Part shown: positions 51,847 to 59,515 of the stretch, piece by piece | How positions within the stretch are numbered: position 1 is the first letter of the stretch | Layout: each line of letters starts with the position of its first letter | Assembly: GCF_023036475.1 (NCBI RefSeq) | Contig: NZ_JAJQKI010000003.1 | Coordinates: 1 to 64,000, forward strand | DNA length: 64,000 nucleotides | Direction of reading: 5' to 3' | Source: Bacillus pinisoli | GTDB taxonomy: Bacteria; Bacillota; Bacilli; Bacillales; SA4 | Position numbers and translations under genes: made by a program | The notes under the pieces: model-generated | Database searches by the model: none | Told to the model about the DNA's origin: nothing | The model's input: only the letters and a program-made list of their open reading frames with translations

Positions 51847-51876
51847 TTGAAGTTCTATATAAAATGTGGGTACAAT
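51847..51876 (+). promoter_or_regulatory. Candidate sigma-A promoter of the mrp operon
   Basis: TTGAAG and TACAAT are separated by 18 bp, about 95 bases upstream of the mrpA ATG. Confidence 0.5.
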
Positions 51877-51970
51877 TAATAAGAATTCACTTCTAAAGCA
51901 TACTAAACCCTAGGCAACAACTGATGAGTCATCATACTCATACACAATAGAAAAAAGGAGGATTATAGAA

Positions 51971-54316
51971 ATGCTTCACTTTCTTATTATCGCCCCTCTA
52001 ATAATGGCTATACTTGCTCCAATCCTCTTCAAAAAAATTAAGGGAGTTCATACTGGTTGGTTTATCCTTGTAGTACCGCTATTCATCTTTATTTATTTAC
52101 TATCCTTAGTTAGTACCGTAATACATAAACCACTCTTCCTACAATTGAATTGGATGCCATCACTTGGGATCAATTTTGATCTTTATGTTGATGGATTAAG
52201 TATGTTATTTGGGCTACTTATTACTGGTATTGGTTCTTTAGTGGTTTTTTATTCGATTTATTATCTACATAAGACTGAAAAATTAGGTCATTTCTATGTG
52301 TATTTACTCATGTTCATGACCGCTATGCTTGGGGTAGTGTTTTCTGATAATTTGTTTGTCTTCTATATGTTTTGGGAATTTACCAGCTTATCCTCATTCT
52401 TATTAATCGGTTTTTGGAATCACCGAGAAAAGTCAAGATACGGTGCCCAGAAATCTATGCTAATTACCGTTTTTGGTGGATTGAGTATGCTTGCTGGTTT
52501 AGTCTGGATGTCAATAGTAGTGGGGACAAACAGTATAAGAGGGCTTATTCAACATGCAGATGTCATTATTCAGAGTGATTATTTCCTACCAATTTTATTA
52601 TTAGTTTTGTTAGGAGCTTTCACGAAATCAGCACAATTTCCATTTCATACCTGGCTACCAGATGCTATGGAAGCCCCAACACCTGTTAGTGCTTATTTAC
52701 ACTCGGCGACAATGGTAAAAGCAGGAATCTATTTAGTTGCTAGATTATCCATTTTATTTTCTGGTACAGATGAATTTTTCCTTATAGTATCTGGTTTCGG
52801 GTTATTAACTCTTTGTTGGGGATCTTATAATGCAGTAAAACATACTGACTTAAAAGGAATCTTAGCCTATTCCACCATTAGTCAGCTAGGCATGATTATG
52901 GCTATGCTAGGTTTTGGAACAGGAGTAGCTGTATTTGCTGCCATTTTTCATATTTTAAATCATGCTACGTTTAAAGGTAGCTTGTTCATGGTGGCTGGAA
53001 TTGTAGACCATGAAACAGGTACCAGAGATATAAGAAGACTTGGTGGATTATTCACTTTAATGCCTATTACAGCAACCTTAGCAATTTTTGGGGTATTTTC
53101 TATGGCAGGTATTCCTCTCCCTATACTTAATGGTTTCTTAAGTAAGGAGATGTTCTTTGATGCAGCCGTTGATTTACGGTTAGAGAGTGGATCCATTTAT
53201 CAAATGGTAGCTCCATTTTTCCCGGTAATTGCAGTGATAGGAAGCATTTTCACTTTTGTATATTCCATGATTCTATATTTTCAAACGTTTACAGGTGAAT
53301 TGAAGCTTTCCAAGCTTGAGAGAAAACCACATGATCCTCCACTTGGGATGTTACTATCTCCTTTTGTCTTAGTTGTACTAATTATTGTCATTGCTTTATT
53401 TCCGGGACCATTTAATCATTACCTTTTGACTCCTGCTGTTGCAGCAGTTATGGGAAGTGAAGTCCCACATACAAAGATATATTTTTGGCATGGCTTCTTT
53501 AATGCACCATTGTTTATGTCATTAATTGTGTTGTTTACTGGTACACTCTTATACTTTACTAGAAGCAAATGGGTTCATGTGTATGACCGCTTCCCTGGAA
53601 GTTGGAGCATGAATAAAGCTTATGACAGTATTGTCGGTGGTATTTTCAAAGGTTCAGCAACACTAACAAATACTTATATGACAGGATCTCTACGAAATTA
53701 TTTTAGAATTATCATTGGTTTTATCGCGATTCTTGGTCTGTATACGATTTATATAACAACTGGTTTTAAATTTGATCAAGTGACAAATTCAGCATTAGCG
53801 ATACCAGAATTAATTATTGCTCTTACGATGATGATTGCGGCCATTTCAATAATATTTATATCCAATCGAATTGCAGCAATCCTAGCTCTAGGAGTTGTCG
53901 GGTATGGTCTATCATTATTATTTGTATTCTTCTCTGCGCCAGACCTAGCTTTAACACAGCTGAGTGTTGAAACCGTATCCGTTGCATTATTTTTATTATG
54001 TTTTTATCACCTACCTAAACTTAAGCCAGAAAAAGATACTTCTGGAAGTAAACTCATTAATATCATTGTGTCAGTTGCATTTGGATTAATGATTACGTTT
54101 ATAGGAATTGCATCTCATAGCTCAAAATGGTTTGAATCTATTTCAGATTATTTTCTAAAGTACTCCTATAAATTAGGTGGGGGCGATAACGTTGTAAACG
54201 TTATTCTTGTTGATATGAGGGGACTAGATACAATGCTTGAAATTTGTGTCCTTGGAATAGCCGCTCTTGGTATACTCGCCATGATTAAATACAGCAGGAA
54301 GGGAGATGTAGAGTAA
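51971..54316 (+). CDS. mrpA: Na+/H+ antiporter subunit MrpA
   Basis: MrpA is the largest subunit of the hetero-oligomeric Mrp cation/proton antiporter, homologous to NuoL plus NuoJ. The 781 residues carry the key charged residues of the NuoL-like part: Glu136 (FWEFTSL), Lys219 (FTKSAQFPFHTW), His226 and Lys250 (MVKAG). The C-terminal part (from about 600) is the DUF4040/NuoJ-like region ending in VNVILVDMRGLDTMLE. Length is that of group 1 MrpA without a fused MrpB domain. GGAGG lies nine bases before the ATG, and mrpC starts immediately after its stop. Confidence 0.95.
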   Translation: MLHFLIIAPLIMAILAPILFKKIKGVHTGWFILVVPLFIFIYLLSLVSTVIHKPLFLQLNWMPSLGINFDLYVDGLSMLFGLLITGIGSLVVFYSIYYLHKTEKLGHFYVYLLMFMTAMLGVVFSDNLFVFYMFWEFTSLSSFLLIGFWNHREKSRYGAQKSMLITVFGGLSMLAGLVWMSIVVGTNSIRGLIQHADVIIQSDYFLPILLLVLLGAFTKSAQFPFHTWLPDAMEAPTPVSAYLHSATMVKAGIYLVARLSILFSGTDEFFLIVSGFGLLTLCWGSYNAVKHTDLKGILAYSTISQLGMIMAMLGFGTGVAVFAAIFHILNHATFKGSLFMVAGIVDHETGTRDIRRLGGLFTLMPITATLAIFGVFSMAGIPLPILNGFLSKEMFFDAAVDLRLESGSIYQMVAPFFPVIAVIGSIFTFVYSMILYFQTFTGELKLSKLERKPHDPPLGMLLSPFVLVVLIIVIALFPGPFNHYLLTPAVAAVMGSEVPHTKIYFWHGFFNAPLFMSLIVLFTGTLLYFTRSKWVHVYDRFPGSWSMNKAYDSIVGGIFKGSATLTNTYMTGSLRNYFRIIIGFIAILGLYTIYITTGFKFDQVTNSALAIPELIIALTMMIAAISIIFISNRIAAILALGVVGYGLSLLFVFFSAPDLALTQLSVETVSVALFLLCFYHLPKLKPEKDTSGSKLINIIVSVAFGLMITFIGIASHSSKWFESISDYFLKYSYKLGGGDNVVNVILVDMRGLDTMLEICVLGIAALGILAMIKYSRKGDVE

Positions 54317-54655
54317 ATGGAAATCATTATGTCGATTCTCTCTGGAATACTCTTTACATGTGGTATTTATCTTTTACTACAAAAACAGCTTTTAAGAGTC
54401 ATTATCGGGACTGGGTTGCTCTCTCACGGGGCGCACTTGTTTATCTTAACGATGGGGGGATTTCCGGAAGGAGCTCCACCTATTTTAAAAGAAGGTGTGG
54501 AGTTTTACCGTGATCCACTTCCTCAAGCACTTATTTTGACATCAATTGTTATAAGCTTTGGAGTAACGTCTTTTTTACTTGTATTAGCTTATAAAACATA
54601 TAAAACGAACAAAACAGATAATTTAGAAGAATTAAGAGGTACAGAGCATGAGTAA
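54317..54655 (+). CDS. mrpC: Antiporter subunit MrpC
   Basis: This 112-residue NuoK homologue has three membrane helices (about 5-25, 30-48 and 74-96) and the typical GTGLLSHGAHLFIL and DPLPQALILTSIVI stretches. Its ATG follows the mrpA stop with no gap. The usual mrpB gene between A and C is missing. It overlaps mrpD by 8 bp. Confidence 0.93.
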   Translation: MEIIMSILSGILFTCGIYLLLQKQLLRVIIGTGLLSHGAHLFILTMGGFPEGAPPILKEGVEFYRDPLPQALILTSIVISFGVTSFLLVLAYKTYKTNKTDNLEELRGTEHE

Positions 54656-56141
54656 TTTTAACAACTTAGCGATCTTACCTATCCTTTTGCCAATTATAGC
54701 AGCCATTCTTTCAGTATTTTTGAATAAAAAAACGACCATGACAAAATGGATGACGGGAATCTTTGTCATTGTTCAATCCATCCTTGCATTTAGCTTACTG
54801 GCTTATGTCTTGCAGAATGGACCTATTATTCTAGAAGCTGGTGATTGGCCTGCACCTTACGGAATTATTATCGTAGCAGATGAATTAGCTATGCTACTTG
54901 TAACAACGACGAGTATTATTGCGATAGCTGCTGCTTTTTATGGATTTAAAACAGTCCATGCAAAAGAACAAAAGTTTTACTTTTACATGTTTTTCCACTT
55001 TTTAATTGCAGGTGTTTCCGGTGCTTTCTTAACCGGTGATCTTTTTAACCTTTTTGTGTTTTTTGAAGTATTGTTAATGGCTTCATATGGTCTTATTATT
55101 CTAGGTGGAGAGAAACAGCAGTTCAGAGAATCTATAAAGTATGTATTAATCAATGTATTCTCTTCTGTTTTATTTGTAACAACGGTTGCTTTCCTCTACT
55201 CGGTAGTGGGTACAGTCAATATGGCACAACTAGCTGTTAGAGTAGGAGAAGCAGGGCAGTCAGGAATATTAACAACAATCGGAATTATGCTTTTTGTTGT
55301 TTTTGCTACAAAAGGAGCGATCTTTCCTTTGTATTTCTGGTTACCGAAATCGTATGCTGTTCCACATCCTGTTGTCTCTACTTTGTTTGGGGCATTATTA
55401 ACAAAAGTAGGTCTTTATTCTATCTTAAGAACGTTTACCCTTATTTTTGGCCACCAAGCAGACTTTACACATCAGCTATTTATTATTTTAGGTGTCTTAA
55501 CGATATTGTTCGGTGTTGCCGGTGCTCTATCTACCTACAATATTAAATTAATTATTGCCTATAATATTATCCCTGCGGTTGGCTTTATCATGATTGGGAT
55601 TGGGGTCTATAGTGTCACCTCTTTAGCTGGAGCTGTTTATTATTTAGTTCATGACATGATCATTAAAGCCGCACTCTTTTTATTAGTAGGAACGATTATA
55701 GCCATTACAGGTACTAGTGACATACGGAAGATGGGTGGACTCATTCATCGCTATCCAGTCTTAGGGTGGTCATTTTTCCTATCGTCGCTTGTGCTAGCTG
55801 GTATCCCGCCTTTTAGTGGGTTCATCGGTAAATACTTACTAGTACGAGGTGGATTTGAGACGGGTAATTATATTGCATTAATTGTAGCACTCCTTCTTAG
55901 TTTGTTAATCTTACTTTCTGTCTTCAGAATATTTATTGGAGTATTTTGGGGTGAAGAAGCCGAACAAGAAAAGTCAAAACCAATCGTCTCTACTACTGGT
56001 TATTTAGCACCTATCATTTTCTTATTACTGTTTTCAGTTGTTTTAGGTGTCGGTGCCGATTATATATACCCTTACATCCAATATATAGGGGATACGCTTG
56101 CAAATCCCTCCTACTATATTGAGAATGTCTTGAAGGAGTAG
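54648..56141 (+). CDS. mrpD: Antiporter subunit MrpD
   Basis: This 497-residue subunit is homologous to NuoM/NuoN and is thought to carry a proton path. About 14 helices are predicted. Glu140 in LFVFFEVLLMASYG matches the essential Glu of other MrpD proteins, and Lys residues in FATKGAIFPLYFW and LLTKVGLY follow. The length is normal for the family. Confidence 0.94.
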   Translation: MSNFNNLAILPILLPIIAAILSVFLNKKTTMTKWMTGIFVIVQSILAFSLLAYVLQNGPIILEAGDWPAPYGIIIVADELAMLLVTTTSIIAIAAAFYGFKTVHAKEQKFYFYMFFHFLIAGVSGAFLTGDLFNLFVFFEVLLMASYGLIILGGEKQQFRESIKYVLINVFSSVLFVTTVAFLYSVVGTVNMAQLAVRVGEAGQSGILTTIGIMLFVVFATKGAIFPLYFWLPKSYAVPHPVVSTLFGALLTKVGLYSILRTFTLIFGHQADFTHQLFIILGVLTILFGVAGALSTYNIKLIIAYNIIPAVGFIMIGIGVYSVTSLAGAVYYLVHDMIIKAALFLLVGTIIAITGTSDIRKMGGLIHRYPVLGWSFFLSSLVLAGIPPFSGFIGKYLLVRGGFETGNYIALIVALLLSLLILLSVFRIFIGVFWGEEAEQEKSKPIVSTTGYLAPIIFLLLFSVVLGVGADYIYPYIQYIGDTLANPSYYIENVLKE

Positions 56142-56147
56142 GTGCAT

Positions 56148-56624
56148 ATGGCTTTTCAATTAATCTTAAATATTTTAATCGCATTTATATGGATGTTTCT
56201 TTTAGAGAATTTTTCGTTCGGGTATTTCTTTCTTGGTTTCCTAGTTGGAGCCGTCCTCCTGTTTCTTTTTAGGAGGTTTATCCCTGGTACCTTTTACTTT
56301 AAAAAGGTTAAAGCGATACTTAAACTAATTTTTATTTTTATAAGAGAACTAATCTTGTCTAATTTAGAGGTCGTAAAGGTTGTATATCGGCCAACGCTTG
56401 ATATACAACCAGGTATCATCGCCTTACCGACTGTATTACGTTCAAATTGGGAAATTACCTTGTTAGCTAATCTAATTACCTTAACACCTGGAACATTATC
56501 CATGACGGTTTCTCCTGACAATCAGACCATTTATATTCATGCAATGGATATACGCGACAAAGATGAAACCGTTAAGGCAATTAAAGACACGTTTGAGGTT
56601 GCAATTATGGAGGTGACCAGATAA
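56148..56624 (+). CDS. mrpE: Antiporter subunit MrpE
   Basis: This 158-residue subunit has membrane helices in the first 70 residues and a cytosolic C-terminal domain with NLITLTPGTLSM and HAMDIRD, typical of MrpE. The frame opens two codons upstream at a GTG only three bases from AAGGAG, so the ATG giving MAFQLILN is preferred. Confidence 0.92.
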   Translation: MAFQLILNILIAFIWMFLLENFSFGYFFLGFLVGAVLLFLFRRFIPGTFYFKKVKAILKLIFIFIRELILSNLEVVKVVYRPTLDIQPGIIALPTVLRSNWEITLLANLITLTPGTLSMTVSPDNQTIYIHAMDIRDKDETVKAIKDTFEVAIMEVTR

Positions 56625-56932
56625 TGGATCAAATCATGAATTCGATTCTTCATTGGTCTATCGTAATTTCTCTCGTTATTGTTTCTATATCTATCTTACT
56701 GCTGCTATATCGGACAATTAAAGGACCAACAAATCCTGACCGTGCTATTGCCTTAGATAGTATAGGAATTAGTTTGATCGCACTAGCTGCATTAGTTGCA
56801 ATTAAACTTAATACAACATTTTTCAATGAGGTTATTCTCTTAATCGGTATTCTAGCGTTTATCGGAACAATCGCTGTTGCAAAATTTATTGAAAAGGGAG
56901 TGATTATTGAACATGACAGAGATAAGTCTTAA
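56624..56932 (+). CDS. mrpF: Antiporter subunit MrpF
   Basis: This 102-residue subunit has three helices and the family motif KGPTNPDRAIALDSIG. Its ATG shares a base with the mrpE stop, and its end overlaps mrpG. GGAGGTGA precedes the start. Confidence 0.92.
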   Translation: MDQIMNSILHWSIVISLVIVSISILLLLYRTIKGPTNPDRAIALDSIGISLIALAALVAIKLNTTFFNEVILLIGILAFIGTIAVAKFIEKGVIIEHDRDKS

Positions 56933-57281
56933 TCCCTTTTTCACTTTATTGATAAGCTTTCTTCTTTTATTCGGTACCTTTTTTATCTTTTCTAGCTCCA
57001 TTGGAATGATTCGTTTACCAGATGTTTACACACGATCACATGCCGCTTCGAAAGGGGCAACACTTGGAATTGCGAGTATCCTCTTAGGAACTTTTTTCTA
57101 TTTTCTTTTCGTAGAAGGGGAACTTAGTAGCTCCTTAATTCTTGGAATTATCTTTGTTCTTATTACTCTACCTGTTAGTGGACATATGATTGCTCGTGCT
57201 GCTTATAATAGCGGAATTCCTTTATGGCATAAAAGTGTAAAAAATGAATTAGAGATAAAAGACCGTGAAGAAAGCAAATAA
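56907..57281 (+). CDS. mrpG: Antiporter subunit MrpG
   Basis: This 124-residue subunit has three helices and the motif GMIRLPDVYTRSHAASKGATLG characteristic of MrpG (given in full in the family). The start is either TTG (six bases after GGGAG) or the ATG two codons on. It is the last gene of the operon, and a MITE-like repeat begins seven bases past its stop. Confidence 0.92.
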   Translation: MNMTEISLNPFFTLLISFLLLFGTFFIFSSSIGMIRLPDVYTRSHAASKGATLGIASILLGTFFYFLFVEGELSSSLILGIIFVLITLPVSGHMIARAAYNSGIPLWHKSVKNELEIKDREESK

Positions 57282-57288
57282 AACTTAA

Positions 57289-57481
57289 GGCTCTTTTCTA
57301 AAACTTTGTTGCTTTTTTAACCTAATTTTATAATAAACATCCCTTCTAATACTATAAGACCGAAGTGATAATTGTTAGAAAAGAGCAACTTTCTCTATTT
57401 AAAGCACTGACCAGTGTAATACCGAGTAAAAATCCGGCTTTTGGGATTTTTACGAAAGCAACAATCTATACGAAAAGAGCC
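57289..57481 (+). repeat. MITE-like repeat, long form, copy B (reference copy)
   Basis: This 193 bp copy is the best preserved. It starts GGCTCTTTTCTAAAAC and ends CTATACGAAAAGAGCC. An inner copy of the end (TTAGAAAAGAGC) at about 57376-57388 divides it into a short-form half of about 98 bp and a second half with the GTAAAAATCC hairpin. It sits directly after mrpG. Confidence 0.85.
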
Positions 57482-57487
57482 AAACTA

Positions 57488-57536
57488 AAAAAAAGGGACA
57501 CATATGGATGTCAAAAATCCATAGTGTCCCTTTTTT
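57488..57536. terminator. Bidirectional terminator between mrpG and psd
   Basis: Arms AAAAGGGACAC and GTGTCCCTTTT with an inner ATGGAT/ATCCAT pairing are flanked by an A run and a T run. It serves mrp on the plus strand and psd on the minus strand. Confidence 0.88.
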
Positions 57537-57594
57537 CGAGTGGTATTTACTAGGGCTGGGTTACTTCTAGTCTAACCCAAGATAATAAAGAAGT

Positions 57595-58383
57595 TTACTT
57601 TCTATTTATCATCTTCCCCAATAATTGACCTTGTTTAACTTCCTGCCCTAGTTTTATATCATCAGCGAGCAGAAAGGTATCATTTTCAAATAGAAGAATG
57701 ACTGTAGAGCCGAATGAAAAATAAGCGATTTCTTCTCCTTTTTGAATAAACTCTCCACGATGAGTGATATCAATACTATTAACAAACATAGCCCCTACCT
57801 TTACTAATGCTAGGTGGCCATGTTCACCTTTCATTTCCGTTATTACACGATAGTTCTTAGTGAATGGACTCTTTCCATATTTTACACCTAACTGGTTAAC
57901 AGGATATGAGGATGTACCTAGTGACCAAGAATTCAGGATGTTACCTGTAATAGGTGAATGAATTCGATGATAATGACTTGGACTTAAATAGAGGATCATA
58001 AATTGACCATTAAGATATTTCTTCACGACTTGCAGATCCCCTAGCATCTCTGCTATGGAGTAAGTCTTTCCTTTGACAACAAACGTCTGGTTGTTTGAAA
58101 TTGTCCCATGTTCTGCTAATACAGCATCAACAGGGCTTACAAGCGAATCTACATCCGAGTGTACATTTCGTGCTGTTTGATTTAACCTACGTGTAAAAAG
58201 ATCATGAAGGGTCTGGTACTCAGAAAGAGGTTTTTCCATTTCCTTTATGTTTAATTGATAGACACGTGTAAAAGAAGGGACTAATACTTTACTAAACTTA
58301 GATCTTGTTACTCTTTCTAACCATTTTGACAGAAATGGTCTATTTGTTAATTCAATAAGTGAACGATAAAAGAACTTAATCAA
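57595..58383 (-). CDS. psd: Phosphatidylserine decarboxylase
   Basis: This 262-residue proenzyme makes phosphatidylethanolamine. It cleaves itself at FGST (in YFSFGSTVILLFE) to give the pyruvoyl-bearing alpha chain; LGST is the commoner form but FGST is also in B. subtilis Psd. LYLSPSHYHRIHSP is also conserved. The start is TTG, with AGGAGGAAGAAG just before it; the frame is open eight codons further. No pssA lies next to it. Confidence 0.92.
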   Translation of the reverse strand: MIKFFYRSLIELTNRPFLSKWLERVTRSKFSKVLVPSFTRVYQLNIKEMEKPLSEYQTLHDLFTRRLNQTARNVHSDVDSLVSPVDAVLAEHGTISNNQTFVVKGKTYSIAEMLGDLQVVKKYLNGQFMILYLSPSHYHRIHSPITGNILNSWSLGTSSYPVNQLGVKYGKSPFTKNYRVITEMKGEHGHLALVKVGAMFVNSIDITHRGEFIQKGEEIAYFSFGSTVILLFENDTFLLADDIKLGQEVKQGQLLGKMINRK

Positions 58384-58426
58384 ACTTCTTCCTCCTGAAC
58401 AATCCAAAGATAATACTAATAATTAG

Positions 58427-58455
58427 ATGATACAATGTACCATCTAAAATAACAA
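58427..58455 (-). promoter_or_regulatory. Candidate sigma-A promoter of psd
   Basis: On the minus strand, TTGTTA and TATCAT are separated by 17 bp, about 45 bases upstream of the TTG start. Confidence 0.5.
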
Positions 58456-58552
58456 ATATGAATCTGTTAGCACTCGCCCTCAGAAATGAATAGAATCCAG
58501 CGAATAATATAGATAAATAAGGTAGAAATATTTTACGTATAAGGAGATGGAT

Positions 58553-58885
58553 ATGGAAAGTTATCTTAAACAATCACTAGACGAATGGAAGAAAGAAATT
58601 GTTCAGTACTTAAATGAAGTGAATGAGCAATATGAATTGGTGAAACGTGAATTACATATATATTCGTTTAAGTATGGCATTACAAACCAAGTTATTCAAT
58701 CAACCTCTAATGAGGAAATCACTAAAGTAATTAAACAAAGCTATCATAAGCCATTTGAAGAAAAATATACAAAATTAAAAGAAGATATTAAAGATTTAGA
58801 AGAACAGAGAAAAGTATTTCAAATGTTTGTTGATAAGATTGAGAAGGTTAGTCAACGTGAGGAAATGAAGACGATTAACTATTGA
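58553..58885 (+). CDS. Unknown coiled-coil protein
   Basis: I do not recognise this 110-residue, Lys/Glu-rich protein. Two helical stretches (about residues 1-35 and 70-105, the second with KYTKLKEDIKDLEEQ) would form a coiled coil. No Cys and no membrane segment are present. AAGGAG six bases before this ATG argues for it over the ATG two codons earlier. It is divergent from psd and followed by repeats only. Confidence 0.65.
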   Translation: MESYLKQSLDEWKKEIVQYLNEVNEQYELVKRELHIYSFKYGITNQVIQSTSNEEITKVIKQSYHKPFEEKYTKLKEDIKDLEEQRKVFQMFVDKIEKVSQREEMKTINY

Positions 58886-58895
58886 GTATTAATAA

Positions 58896-59010
58896 GGCTC
58901 TTTTCTACTACTTTGTTGCTTTTCAGGGAAACTTTCTCTAAAAACCTAACCTTTTTAACTGTCAAACCTAAGTGATTATTGGTAGAAAAGCGCACTCTCT
59001 CTACTTAAAG
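58896..59010 (+). repeat. MITE-like repeat, truncated copy E
   Basis: It begins GGCTCTTTTCTACTACTTTG, keeps AAACCTAAGTGATTATTGG and TAGAAAAGCGC, and is cut soon after CTACTTAAAG. A different element starts 11 bases later. Confidence 0.75.
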
Positions 59011-59020
59011 CCTGGCACTA

Positions 59021-59510
59021 AAAAAGAGGTTGGACATAACTAATTGTGACTTCCTCAAACACGAATATTTAATTGTTCATATATATTTGTTTTTGGATAC
59101 TTTTGTTACTTATTAATCTGCTTACCTTGAAAAACAAATGCGTTCCATTGCGCTGCAGACCCTCGCTTTCCGCGGGGAGAAAGTCGAGCCTCCTCATTGA
59201 AAAGCGGAAGTGCCCTGGTTAACTCCGACAAGCAAATGTTCCTGCATTAAGAAAAGGGTGGTCTTTCCCTTTGCTTAATGTAGGGTTATTTGATTCGAGG
59301 AGTTGGGCACTGCAGCTAGACACCGGCTTCGCCTGCGGGGTCTCGACCCTTTCTCTTTTTCCCGCAGGAGTCGAGTGTCTTCCGCTTCATTTCACTAATT
59401 TATTAAATATAGTTTGCATTAACAAAAAAAAGACCCGAACTATAAAGTGAAAAATCCACTAAATAGTTTGGGTTTTTAATAAACTGGAATACTTATGTCC
59501 CAACCTCTTT
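59021..59510. repeat. Non-coding element with AAAGAGGTTGG ends and a GC-rich core
   Basis: The left end reads AAAGAGGTTGGACATAA, and the right end, inverted, AAAGAGGTTGGGACATAA. Between them lies a core (59154-59389) with CGCTTTCCGCGGGGAG, CCTCCTC, CGCCTGCGGGGTCTC and TCCCGCAGGAGTC, shared with the element at 38.7 kb. No gene is present in its 490 bases. No target duplication was seen. Confidence 0.7.
59423..59478 (-). terminator. Terminator downstream of pepF
   Basis: Arms AAACCCAAACTAT and ATAGTTCGGGTCTTT (with mismatches), plus an inner CACT/AGTG pairing, are followed by T on the minus strand. It is within the right part of the AAAGAGGTTGG element. Confidence 0.65.
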
Positions 59511-59515
59511 ATTGT

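Noticed and set aside
57557-57577. Small GGGTTA/TAACCC hairpin downstream of psd as a terminator
   Set aside because: The stem is only 6 bp with no T run, and a strong bidirectional terminator lies next to it.
58376-58573. Hydrophobic 65-codon frame overlapping the psd start
   Set aside because: It begins at a TTG without a ribosome site, inside the divergent gene, and covers the likely psd promoter.
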